Below are positions 22,364 through 30,072 of a stretch of 47,229 nt of DNA, piece after piece (position 1 is the stretch's first letter; the number at the start of each line of letters is the position of its first letter). The stretch lies in contig JAISCI010000003.1 in assembly GCA_031265685.1 (NCBI GenBank), positions 1 through 47,229 on the forward strand, read 5' to 3'. A program made the translations under genes and the position numbers. This DNA is from Clostridiales bacterium. Its GTDB lineage: Bacteria > Bacillota > Clostridia > Lachnospirales > WRAX01. The notes below the pieces were generated by a model. It worked only from the letters and a program-made list of their open reading frames with translations. It ran no database searches and had not been told where the DNA came from.

Positions 22364-24716
22364 ATTTAATAAAGTAACCGCCTTGCTCGCGGCGAAGGCC
22401 GTGTCGGTCCCGGCGAAGCGCCTGGCCGCCGAACTGGTTCCTTTTGAGGACGCGGACGACGCGCGCGCCGCTCTGGCCGAGACGGCCGAGGCGGTCCGGC
22501 TGATCGAGACGAAAGGGGCGCTGCCCCTGGGCGGCGTCAGCGACGTGCGTCCCGCGCTTTCCAGGGCGGCCATAGGCGGGGCGCTCTCAATGGCCGAACT
22601 GCTCGCCGTCGCGGAATATATTTACGTCTGCCGGAAGGCGCTGGCGTACGGCCTGCCCGACGGCCGGGAAGCGTCCGCCGAGGGCGCCGTCGCGGGGCTG
22701 TTCCGGCTTGTCACGGCGGAGACTTCGCTCGAGAACGAGATACGGCGCAAGGTGAAGAGCGACGCCGAGCTGTTCGACGACGCCAGCTCCGCGCTGGCGG
22801 ACATACGCCGAGGCATAAAGCGCGCGGGCGAGAAGATCCGCGAGCAGCTTAACTCCATTATCCACTCGCGGGTTTATAAAAACGCCCTTCAGGACAGCGT
22901 CATAACGACGCGCGGAGGGCGCTACTGCGTGCCCGTCAAGAGCGAGGCGCGAGGCGCGGTCCCCGGAATGATCCACGACCAGTCCGGAAGCGGAGCGACG
23001 CTCTATGTCGAGCCGATGGCGGTAGTCGCGCTCAACAACGCGATCAAGGAGTTTGCCGCGAGGGAACGCGACGAAATAGCCCGGATACTCGCGGAGCTTT
23101 CGGATTCGGTCGCGTCGCGGGCGGAATCAATGGCGGCGTCGATGGAAGCGCTCATCACGCTTGATTTCATATTCGCGAAGGGCGCTCTGGCGCTGGACAC
23201 GCGCTCCGCGCGCCCGGAGATAAACGACGGCGGGCGCGTAAACCTGATCCGCGCGCGCCACCCGCTTATCCCAAGGGACGTCGCCGTCCCCATCGACGCG
23301 CGCGTAGGCGGGGATTTCACTACACTGCTGATAACGGGTCCCAACACGGGCGGCAAGACCGTCGCGCTCAAGACCATCGGGTTGCTGCCGCTGATGGGTT
23401 CGGCCGGGCTGTTCATACCGGCCGAGACGGGCAGCGAGGTCGCCGTCTTCGACGGGGTGTTCGCGGACATCGGCGACGAGCAGTCCATAGAACAGAGTCT
23501 TTCAACGTTCAGCGGACATATGACGAACATAACGCGCGTGCTGGGGCTGGCCGCGCCCGGCTCGCTTGTGCTGCTGGACGAGCTTTGCGCGGGGACGGAT
23601 CCGACCGAGGGCGCGGCGCTGGCCGAGTCCATAGTCGAGCGGCTGGCCGCCATCGGCGCGCGCGTCGTCGTTACGACGCATTACGCCGAGCTGAAGCTGT
23701 ACGCCCTGCGCTCCCCGTCCGCCGAGAACGCCGCCTGCGAGTTCGACGTGGCGACGCTCCGGCCCACGTACCGGCTTATGATCGGCGTGCCGGGCAAGTC
23801 CAACGCGTTCGCGATCTCGAAGCGTCTGGGCCTGCCCGAGGATATAATAGAAACGGCGCGGGGCCTTCTGACTCGTCAGGAGACGCGTTTTGAGGACATC
23901 GTGACCGACCTAGAGATAAACCGGCGCTCCGCCGAGACGGAGGCGCGGAAAGCGGAGGGTATACGGCGCGAGGCCGAGCGGCTGCGTCAGGAATACGAGA
24001 CGGCGAAGGCGAAGCTCGCTCAGTTCCGCGACAAAGAGATGGCGAAGGCCCGCTCCGAAGCCCGGGAGGCTGTCGAGCGGGCTCGGGACGAGGCGGCGGC
24101 TATCGTGAAGGAAATGCGGCGGCTCGCCGCGGAGAACGCCGCCCCGCATCTGCTCGCGGAGAAGCGGCGCGAGCTGTCCGACGCGCTGTCGTCCGCCGGG
24201 CGGACTGACGGGACGGGCGAGACGTCCGAGTGCGGCGAGCCGCTGCCGGCGGATACGCCGCCGGTTCCGGGGGATATTGTTTACGCGCGTTCGATCGGGC
24301 GGAGCGCGAGGGTCGTAACCGCGCCGGACGCGGACGGCGACTTGTACGTGGCGGCGGGCGCGATCAAAATGCGCGTCAACATCTCGAGCCTTTCGCGCGG
24401 GCGTTCCGAGTCCGAGGACGAGACTGCGGCGGGCGGCCGCGGCGGATCGTTCGCGTCGAGAAAGTCGCTGGCGATTTCCCCGGAAATAGACTTGCGCGGG
24501 CAGACCATAGCCGAGGCGATCGAGAGCGTGGACAAGTACCTGGACGACGCGGCCATGACGGGGCTGACGCGCGTCGGGCTGATACACGGCAAAGGCACCG
24601 GAGCGCTGCGAAACGCCGTAACCGAGTATTTGCGCCGGCATAAACATGTGCGGCGGTATCGGCTCGGGGAATACGGCGAAGGCGACTCGGGAGTGACGAT
24701 TGTGGAACTGAAATAG
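22332..24716 (+). CDS. mutS2: Endonuclease MutS2 (ribosome-rescue/anti-recombination ATPase)
   Basis: MutS2 lacks the mismatch-binding domain of MutS. In Firmicutes it acts on collided ribosomes and limits recombination. The 794-residue product has the core and lever, the Walker A GPNTGGKTVALKTIG, Walker B LVLLDELCAGTDPTEG, VVTTHYAELK, a coiled coil at about 500-630 rich in Glu, Arg and Ala, and a C-terminal Smr nuclease domain with EIDLRGQTIAEAIE and HGKGTGALR. I chose the ATG at 22332, with GGGTAAGG upstream, inside the end of the rhomboid gene. Its last codons form one arm of a perfect 22-bp inverted repeat. Confidence 0.95.
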   Translation: MIDAKSLTTLEFNKVTALLAAKAVSVPAKRLAAELVPFEDADDARAALAETAEAVRLIETKGALPLGGVSDVRPALSRAAIGGALSMAELLAVAEYIYVCRKALAYGLPDGREASAEGAVAGLFRLVTAETSLENEIRRKVKSDAELFDDASSALADIRRGIKRAGEKIREQLNSIIHSRVYKNALQDSVITTRGGRYCVPVKSEARGAVPGMIHDQSGSGATLYVEPMAVVALNNAIKEFAARERDEIARILAELSDSVASRAESMAASMEALITLDFIFAKGALALDTRSARPEINDGGRVNLIRARHPLIPRDVAVPIDARVGGDFTTLLITGPNTGGKTVALKTIGLLPLMGSAGLFIPAETGSEVAVFDGVFADIGDEQSIEQSLSTFSGHMTNITRVLGLAAPGSLVLLDELCAGTDPTEGAALAESIVERLAAIGARVVVTTHYAELKLYALRSPSAENAACEFDVATLRPTYRLMIGVPGKSNAFAISKRLGLPEDIIETARGLLTRQETRFEDIVTDLEINRRSAETEARKAEGIRREAERLRQEYETAKAKLAQFRDKEMAKARSEAREAVERARDEAAAIVKEMRRLAAENAAPHLLAEKRRELSDALSSAGRTDGTGETSECGEPLPADTPPVPGDIVYARSIGRSARVVTAPDADGDLYVAAGAIKMRVNISSLSRGRSESEDETAAGGRGGSFASRKSLAISPEIDLRGQTIAEAIESVDKYLDDAAMTGLTRVGLIHGKGTGALRNAVTEYLRRHKHVRRYRLGEYGEGDSGVTIVELK

Positions 24717-24744
24717 CGCTTCGCGCTATTTCAGTTCCACAATC
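24698..24744. repeat. Perfect 22-bp inverted repeat over the mutS2 stop
   Basis: The last coding bases and stop of mutS2 (24698-24719) are repeated exactly as the reverse complement at 24723-24744, with a TTC loop. The arm starts GATTGTGGAACTG and ends AATAGCGC. No T-run follows, so it is not a standard terminator, but the RNA hairpin would be very stable. Confidence 0.9.
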
Positions 24745-25064
24745 AATTAACAATTAATAATTAACAATAAACAATTGTAAGAGCAAAACTTAAGAGTAAC
24801 GCTGCGAGCACCGAAGGGCACTTTGCCGCCTCGACGGGAGCCGTCGAGGGTGGGCGGGTAAGGGGCACGGCCCTACCGCGCTAGGCGCTCGCTTGGCGGG
24901 GAATAGATGAGGCGTCCGGGATAGCCGTCTTAAATTAAGCCAAGCAAGCACCCAGCGAAGCGGGGCCGTGCCCCTGCCCGCCCACCCCCGGAGGCTCCCG
25001 TCGAGGCGGTGCGAAAAGTTTTTGACCTTTAATTGTTAATTATTCATTGTTAATTATTAATTGC
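24745..25064. repeat. AT-rich inverted repeats flanking a family C element
   Basis: Between mutS2 and the response regulator there is no gene. AT-rich arms built of TTAATTG/TTAATTA-type heptamers lie at about 24745-24776 and 25030-25064 and are inverted relative to each other (AATTAATAATTAACAAT on the left, its complement on the right). They enclose the GC-rich family C hairpin at 24825-25009. The whole block could fold into one extended cruciform. Confidence 0.75.
24825..25009. repeat. Family C long GC-rich inverted repeat, copy 2
   Basis: Ends GCCGCCTCGACGGGAGCC and GGCTCCCGTCGAGGCGG are perfect inverted copies. Farther in, GGGTGGGCGGG and AGGGGCACGGCCC pair with GGGCCGTGCCCCT and CCCGCCCACCC. 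The inner GCGCTCGCTTGGC nearly pairs with GCCAAGCAAGCAC. The resulting hairpin is about 185 nt long with only a small open loop. It is homologous to 3804-3951. No protein is encoded. Confidence 0.85.
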
Positions 25065-25080
25065 TCTCAAGGGGGATACC

Positions 25081-25767
25081 ATGCCCAAGACCAAAATACT
25101 TATCTGCGACGACGACCGGCACATAGCCGAGCTTCTGACGCTGTATCTGCGCAAGGAGGGCTACGATACTAAGGAAGTTTACAACGGCGCCGACGCCGTG
25201 CGCGAATGCGGGCGGTTCGCGCCGTCGCTGATACTGCTTGATATAATGATGCCCGAGATGGACGGCACACAGGCGTTGTCGGAGATACGCCGCGCGGGCG
25301 CCACGCCCGTTATCCTGCTTACGGCGAAGGGCGAGACGTTCGACAAGGTGCTGGGGCTGTCGCTGGGCGCGGACGATTATATCGTGAAGCCGTTTGACCC
25401 GAAGGAGCTTATCGCGCGGATAAAGGCCGTGCTGCGGCGGTCCGTCAAGCCGGAAGGCGAAGCCTCGGGCGTGTTGGCGTTCGACGGCCTGACTGTCAGC
25501 CAGCCGACATACACCGTGGTGTACCGTGGCGCGAAGCTCGACCTGCCGCCGAAGGAGTTCGAGCTGCTGTACTACCTGGCGTCGCACCCGAACCGCGTCT
25601 TTACGCGCGAGCAGCTGCTCGACAGCGTATGGGGCTACGATTTCATGGGCGACACGCGCACCGTGGACGTGCACGTGAAGCGCCTGCGCGAGAAGATGCC
25701 CGGGGAGGACGCGTTCGGCGTCAAGACTGTCTGGGGCGTAGGGTACAAGTTCGAGGTAGCGGAGTAA
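25081..25767 (+). CDS. OmpR/PhoB-family response regulator
   Basis: The 228-residue protein has an N-terminal receiver domain with the acidic pair ICDDDRH, the phospho-acceptor in LILLDIMMPEMDG (Asp53), TAKGE and the lysine in VKPFDPKEL. A C-terminal winged-helix domain (PPKEFELLYYLASHPNRVFT, then WGYDFMGDTRTVDVHVKRLR) binds DNA. No histidine kinase gene lies next to it, which is unusual since most of this family are encoded beside their kinase. Its target genes cannot be read from the sequence. The upstream region is the repeat block described separately. Confidence 0.95.
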   Translation: MPKTKILICDDDRHIAELLTLYLRKEGYDTKEVYNGADAVRECGRFAPSLILLDIMMPEMDGTQALSEIRRAGATPVILLTAKGETFDKVLGLSLGADDYIVKPFDPKELIARIKAVLRRSVKPEGEASGVLAFDGLTVSQPTYTVVYRGAKLDLPPKEFELLYYLASHPNRVFTREQLLDSVWGYDFMGDTRTVDVHVKRLREKMPGEDAFGVKTVWGVGYKFEVAE

Positions 25768-25777
25768 CGTGTGCTAC

Positions 25778-25836
25778 GAATTTTGCCTGGTTCACGCAAA
25801 ATTTCTTACCGAATTTTGACCGGTTCGCGCAAGATT
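25778..25836. repeat. Two family A units before ispE
   Basis: 25778-25803 is GAATTTTGC, loop CTGGTTCAC, GCAAAATTTC. 25811-25836 is a degenerate copy, GAATTTTGA, loop CCGGTTCGC, GCAAGATTA. The ispE ribosome binding site GAGGGGGC follows. Confidence 0.8.
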
Positions 25837-25856
25837 ATTTGAGGGGGCTGACTGGT

Positions 25857-26738
25857 ATGTTCGGGAGGATAACGCTGCGGGCGGGCGCCAAGGTTAACCT
25901 GTCGCTCGACGTGCTGGGGCGCAGGCCGGACGGGTACCACGACATTGTTAGCGTGTTCCAGGCCACTGCGCTGCGCGACACGCTGATATTGCGAAAGACG
26001 GCGAAGCCCGGGATCAGGCTCGTCACTGATGACGCCGGACTGCCGGACGGCCAAGGCAACATCGTCTGGCGCGCCATGGAGCGTATGCTCCGCAAGACCG
26101 CGTCCGAGCAGGCTTGCGGGCTGGCGTGCGAGCTTAGGAAGTCGATACCTGTCTCAGCGGGCCTGGGCGGGGGCAGCGCGGACTGCGCGGCGGCGCTGAC
26201 CGGCGCGGCGCGTCTGCTTGGCGCGGATGTGTCCGCGCTGCCGAGAATCGGCGCGGAGCTTGGCGCGGATGTGCCGTTCTTTTTTGTCGGCGGCACCGCG
26301 CTCGTCACGGGCGTCGGCGCGGATGTGTCCGCGTTGCCGGATATACCGCCGTGCTTTCTTGTCGTCGTAAAGCCGCCGTTCGCGGTGTCCACGGCGGAAG
26401 CGTTCGCGCTGCTGGACGGGGCCAAAATCAGGAACCGCCCGGACACGGAACGCCTACTGGCCGGGATTCGCGCCGGGGACGTCCGCGAGGTGTGCCGGGG
26501 CATGGGCAACGCGCTCGAATCGGTAACGGCGGCTCGTTTTCCCGTCATAGGCGAGCTGAAAGCGAAACTGATGGAGCGCGGCGCGATGGGCGCGTCCATG
26601 AGCGGCTCGGGGCCTTCGGTGTTCGGCGTGTTCGCCGACGGAGCTTCGGCGCGGGCGGCGGCGCGGGAAATATCGCGCGAATACCCCGGCTGGAACGATA
26701 TTTTCGTTGAGCGAACGGCGCGTTCCGCCATTTTGTAA
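25857..26738 (+). CDS. ispE: 4-diphosphocytidyl-2-C-methyl-D-erythritol kinase
   Basis: IspE phosphorylates CDP-ME in the MEP route to isoprenoids. The 293-residue GHMP kinase has AKVNLSLDVLGRRPDGYHDI at the N terminus, the phosphate loop PVSAGLGGGSADCAAAL, GADVPFFFVGGTALVTGVG, and the third motif MGASMSGSGPSVFGVF. I chose the ATG at 25857: GAGGGGGC precedes it and the product begins as relatives do. The frame is open 76 codons farther up, out of step with any family match. Confidence 0.94.
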   Translation: MFGRITLRAGAKVNLSLDVLGRRPDGYHDIVSVFQATALRDTLILRKTAKPGIRLVTDDAGLPDGQGNIVWRAMERMLRKTASEQACGLACELRKSIPVSAGLGGGSADCAAALTGAARLLGADVSALPRIGAELGADVPFFFVGGTALVTGVGADVSALPDIPPCFLVVVKPPFAVSTAEAFALLDGAKIRNRPDTERLLAGIRAGDVREVCRGMGNALESVTAARFPVIGELKAKLMERGAMGASMSGSGPSVFGVFADGASARAAAREISREYPGWNDIFVERTARSAIL

Positions 26739-26780
26739 CAAAAATTTAATATTTGGATCATTTTTATTTGTTCGGCGCCC

Positions 26781-26809
26781 TTGCAAACCCCGGTGTTTTA
26801 GGATAGAAT
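26781..26809 (+). promoter_or_regulatory. Promoter for the SLH-domain protein gene
   Basis: TTGCAA (26781-26786) and TAGAAT (26804-26809) are 17 bp apart. Transcription would start near 26816, leaving a leader of about 150 nt that contains three family A palindromes in a row. Confidence 0.75.
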
Positions 26810-26848
26810 AAGCTCGGTGCTAAAGGACGATAACTAATATGTGGTGAA

Positions 26849-26939
26849 GAAATTTTGCGGAACCAGGCAAAATTTATCAGGGAATTTTGCGGAGTCAAGC
26901 AAAATTTATCAAGGAATTTTGCGGAGCCAGGCAAAATTC
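26849..26939. repeat. Tandem array of three family A palindromes
   Basis: Three units of GAATTTTGC, a loop of the GGAGCCAG type, and GCAAAATTY repeat with a period of about 32 bp. The small spacers ATCAGG and ATCAAG are nearly identical. All three lie in the 5' leader of the SLH gene, directly before its ribosome binding site AGGAAGGAG. Confidence 0.92.
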
Positions 26940-26969
26940 AACGGGTAATTTTTAGGAAGGAGTATATAT

Positions 26970-28733
26970 ATGAGACGTAAAGCGGTTTTCGCGGCGGTTC
27001 TGGCCGCGCTGCTCGCGGCGGGGACGGCTCCGGCGCGCGTTACATACGCGATGACGTTCAAGGACGTGCCGGCGGGGCATTGGGCGGAGAAGTACATAGA
27101 CGCGGTGACGAACAAAGGCGTTATAACGGGCGATCTGTCCGGGTCGTTCAGGCCCGACGCGCTTATGGACAAGTTCGAGTTCTCGCGCGTGCTGGCGAAG
27201 CTCTCGGGCTACAAGTACGCCGACGCGAACGAGGCGGAAAAAGCGGCTCAGACGGCGGCTTACGCCAAGTACGCGAATTTCATCAAGCTGTATTCCAATA
27301 AGTTTAAGCTCTGGAATACCAACTATGACCAGGAGATAGCCTATCTGCTGAACAAGGGCGCGCTGCTCGAGGAAGATCTGAATAAGTTTGTCATAACGAC
27401 GGACGGCGACATGGCGGAAAAGATCATGGCCGTCACAAAGGAGGAGCTTTGCGTCTTTCTCGCGAGGGTCTACGGGAAGGACGCCGCCGCTAACGGCTAT
27501 GTGACGGCGTACCTTTTCAAGGACGACGCGTCCATAACGGCGAAGGCGAAGCCATACGTCTACTATTTCCGGTCGCTCGGGATAGTCGGCGGGGACTCGG
27601 ACAACTTCAACCCGCGGCAGTACGCCACCCGCGCGGTCTCCGCGGTGGTCGTGGCAATGGCTATGTCCGTGTTCGCGCCGGACGCCGTCGTGGTCACTCC
27701 GCCGGCTTCCCCGGCCTCGGTGCCATCCCCGTCGCCTTCGGTTCCGGCGGTTACTTCTAATCCACCCGCCGCGGTGCCTCAGGTCAGCGTGGTTACGGGC
27801 GCGATCCTGAAGATATTCCAAGCCGGCAGGGCGATCCAGATAACCTCGGCGAACGAGCTGTATAACAACAAAATCCTGCTCGTCCCCGACGCCGCGGACA
27901 TAAAGGTCGCGGGGCAGGCGGCCGCGTTCGCCGATCTTAGGGAAGGCCAGACATTCACGGGCGTAGCGTCGGATGTGGAGATTACGCAGATTTCAGTGAC
28001 ATCGGCCGCTGCTCCCAGCCCCTCGCCCTCGCAGACGCCGATAGTTGTTCCGGGCGCTCCGCAGACTATTTCCGGCGCGACGCTCTCCGACAAGGGATAC
28101 GATCCGACTGACGGCGCTCCGGTGCTGACCGTGACTCTGGCGGACGGAACGGAGCGGAATTACCGTTTCGCGGCGCAGGCGTCGCTCAGGCGCGGCAGCG
28201 CGGCCGTAAAGACGTGGACGGATCTGAGGATCGGCGACGCGCTGACTATGGTCGTCCAGAACGACGCGGCGTCGAGCGTATCCGCGACGGGAATCAGGAG
28301 TACGGTGGACGTAACCGTAAAAGAGATACATATCACCGATACGTTCTCAAAGATAACGGCCTACGATGCGAATAACGCGAAACAGACATACACGATTATC
28401 CCCGGCATGGCCGACCCATATGCCGAGGGCGTGCGCGTGGGCAGCCGTCTGCGGCTGACGCTCGACAGCCTGGAGATAGAGAAGATTACGCCGCTGGCCA
28501 AGACGGACAGCGCGCAAGGTTCCGTTACGGCGGTCGGCTCGGCCAGCGTCACCGTAAAGCCAGTCTCCCCCGCGAACGCGGCGCCGAGGACGATCAGCCT
28601 TGACAGAAACACCGTCGTTATAGATTCGGAGCGCGGCGCAGTCGTGTCCTCGGGCGCGATTTATGTCGGCGATCAGGTATACGTGGTCGTGACGGGCGGC
28701 GTGGCTAAGACGATCACGATTCTCGCCGAATAA
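26970..28733 (+). CDS. S-layer homology (SLH) domain surface protein
   Basis: The 587-residue protein begins with a signal peptide (MRRKAVFAAVLAALLAAG, cleavage probably before TYAMTF). SLH modules follow: one at about 28-75 (FKDVPAGHWAEKYIDAVTNK), and another with KAKPYVYYFRSLGIVGG at about 190-225. SLH domains bind pyruvylated wall polymers. A Pro/Ser-rich linker at about 238-265 leads to beta-rich repeats of unknown function up to the end, with two similar blocks around GATLSDKGYDPTDGAP and AQGSVTAVGSASVTV. There is a strong AGGAAGGAG site. It has its own promoter and a repeat-rich leader. The exact ligand or role is unknown. Confidence 0.88.
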   Translation: MRRKAVFAAVLAALLAAGTAPARVTYAMTFKDVPAGHWAEKYIDAVTNKGVITGDLSGSFRPDALMDKFEFSRVLAKLSGYKYADANEAEKAAQTAAYAKYANFIKLYSNKFKLWNTNYDQEIAYLLNKGALLEEDLNKFVITTDGDMAEKIMAVTKEELCVFLARVYGKDAAANGYVTAYLFKDDASITAKAKPYVYYFRSLGIVGGDSDNFNPRQYATRAVSAVVVAMAMSVFAPDAVVVTPPASPASVPSPSPSVPAVTSNPPAAVPQVSVVTGAILKIFQAGRAIQITSANELYNNKILLVPDAADIKVAGQAAAFADLREGQTFTGVASDVEITQISVTSAAAPSPSPSQTPIVVPGAPQTISGATLSDKGYDPTDGAPVLTVTLADGTERNYRFAAQASLRRGSAAVKTWTDLRIGDALTMVVQNDAASSVSATGIRSTVDVTVKEIHITDTFSKITAYDANNAKQTYTIIPGMADPYAEGVRVGSRLRLTLDSLEIEKITPLAKTDSAQGSVTAVGSASVTVKPVSPANAAPRTISLDRNTVVIDSERGAVVSSGAIYVGDQVYVVVTGGVAKTITILAE

Positions 28734-28734
28734 G

Positions 28735-28793
28735 GAATTTTGCGTGAACCAAGCAAAATGCGTAAGGAATTTTGCGTGAACCAGGCAAAATTC
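28735..28793. repeat. Two family A units after the SLH gene
   Basis: 28735-28760 is GAATTTTGC, GTGAACCAA, GCAAAATGC; 28767-28793 is GAATTTTGC, GTGAACCAG, GCAAAATTC. The units have the same orientation of loop and a 32-bp period, as in the array before the SLH gene. Confidence 0.88.
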
Positions 28794-28809
28794 ATAAGGG
28801 GTGGGGCGG

Positions 28810-29874
28810 ATGCCCGATTCACGGCGCGCGCGCGGCGGCCGGCGGCCGGCGGACCGGCCCGCCGGGAAGCGACCGGCTTTCCGGGAGATTATACTGGCGG
28901 TTCTGGGATTTGTCCGCGAACACAGCCGCGCGGTTCTCGCTTCGTTCGTCGCGGTCGGCGTGTTGCTGGCCGTGTGGGCTGTATCCGCGGTAATCGGCTC
29001 CGCCACGGCGCTCAACGCCGCGCGCGTCATCGTCTCGGGAGCGGAGTACGCGGTCGTTGACCAGCCGTCGCTCACCGCCGACGATCTAAAGGCGCAGCTT
29101 TCCGCCGCGATCATGAGCGGCGGCGGCGCGGACGTTCGTCTGACCGATGAGATAAAGGTCGAGCCGGTCCGCGCCGCCAAATCCGATATGATCACGTTTG
29201 ACTTGCTGCTTCAGCGGCTCCGCGCGGACGTTAAATATCAGTTCGCGGCGGTGAGCCTTCGCGTCGCGGGTATACAGTACGCCGTTCTGCGCTCGCGCGG
29301 GGAGTGCGACGATATTCTGTCGCGCGTCAAAAGCGAGTATTGGACGGATTCGACCGATTCTGCCGAGTTCGTCGAGGAAGTAACGTTCGATACGGTCTAC
29401 GTTACGGCGGACGAGCTGTCCGATTCCGAGGCCGTTTTCGCCGAGCTGATCGCGACCGTCGATACGCCCGTGGATTACTATATCGAGGCGGGCGACACGC
29501 TCGACGCCATCGCGATCAAATATGGCATGGAGAAGTCACGGCTTATCGAGCTGAACCCCGGCATTGAGGAACGCGAGCGGACGCTGCAGATCGGCGAGCG
29601 CGTTACGGCGACGGAACCGAAGCCGAAGCTGTCCGTGCGGACAAAGACGGCGCGCACGTACACGACAGTCGCGCCGAAGAAGACCGTGGAGAGAACGGCG
29701 GCGGACTGGCCGAGTTCGTACCGGAAAGTGGTCGTCGAGGGGCGCGACGGGCAAAAGGAAGTAACCGAGTATATCATCCGGATCAACGGTTTCGAGCAGC
29801 CCGAGCGCGAGTTCGTCTCCGAAAAAATTACATCCGAACCTGTTGACGAAGTGATAGAGGTTGGTGTACAATAG
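28810..29874 (+). CDS. Membrane-anchored LysM and G5 domain protein
   Basis: The 354-residue protein has a basic N terminus, one membrane span at about 43-64 (VLASFVAVGVLLAVWAVSAV), an extracellular region, a LysM domain at about 228-272 (YYIEAGDTLDAIAIKYGMEK) that should bind glycan, and a G5 domain at about 275-350. Clostridial proteins with this layout often continue with an M23 metallopeptidase domain. Here the frame stops right after G5 and repeats follow. It could therefore be a naturally short wall-binding protein or a truncated endopeptidase. The ATG at 28810 follows AAGGGGTGGGG; a GTG at 28801 is possible. Confidence 0.82.
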   Translation: MPDSRRARGGRRPADRPAGKRPAFREIILAVLGFVREHSRAVLASFVAVGVLLAVWAVSAVIGSATALNAARVIVSGAEYAVVDQPSLTADDLKAQLSAAIMSGGGADVRLTDEIKVEPVRAAKSDMITFDLLLQRLRADVKYQFAAVSLRVAGIQYAVLRSRGECDDILSRVKSEYWTDSTDSAEFVEEVTFDTVYVTADELSDSEAVFAELIATVDTPVDYYIEAGDTLDAIAIKYGMEKSRLIELNPGIEERERTLQIGERVTATEPKPKLSVRTKTARTYTTVAPKKTVERTAADWPSSYRKVVVEGRDGQKEVTEYIIRINGFEQPEREFVSEKITSEPVDEVIEVGVQ

Positions 29875-29889
29875 TTCTGCGATGGGGCG

Positions 29890-29911
29890 GCCATGGACAT
29901 ATGTCCATGGC
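29890..29911. repeat. Perfect 22-bp palindrome
   Basis: GCCATGGACAT is followed directly by its reverse complement ATGTCCATGGC. It lies 15 bp after the LysM-G5 stop and is followed by TTTCTG. It could be a protein site or part of a weak terminator; the sequence does not decide. Confidence 0.6.
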
Positions 29912-29939
29912 TTTCTGTACGCTACTTAATTTTTCCTCT

Positions 29940-30058
29940 GAATTTTGTTCTGAATTTTGCTACTGAATTTTGCGGGTTTAGGCAAAATTCACAGTTCAGG
30001 CAAAATTCATGGCTGAATTTTGCGGGTTTAGGCAAAATTCACAGTTCAGGCAAAATTC
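29940..30058. repeat. Nested and directly duplicated family A units
   Basis: Two direct copies, period 50 bp (29963 and 30013 onward), each contain the palindrome GAATTTTGC-GGGTTTAG-GCAAAATTC followed by a further right arm GCAAAATTC. Extra left arms (GAATTTTGT, GAATTTTGC) stand in front of the first copy, so that right and left arms are balanced as nested pairs. The array ends 3 bp before the ribosome site GAGGTGATC of the next gene. Confidence 0.9.
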
Positions 30059-30072
30059 ATTGAGGTGATCGT

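Noticed and set aside
25768-25856. Missing histidine kinase gene next to the response regulator
   Set aside because: The next gene is clearly ispE and the preceding region is repeats; no kinase fragment can be read in any frame.
26849-26939. Regular 32-bp repeats resembling a small CRISPR array
   Set aside because: Each unit is itself a palindrome, the short gaps between units are nearly identical rather than unique spacers, and no cas gene is present.
29890-29911. Palindrome as a strong intrinsic terminator
   Set aside because: It has no loop sequence and only a short T-rich tail, so it was listed as a palindrome without a firm role.
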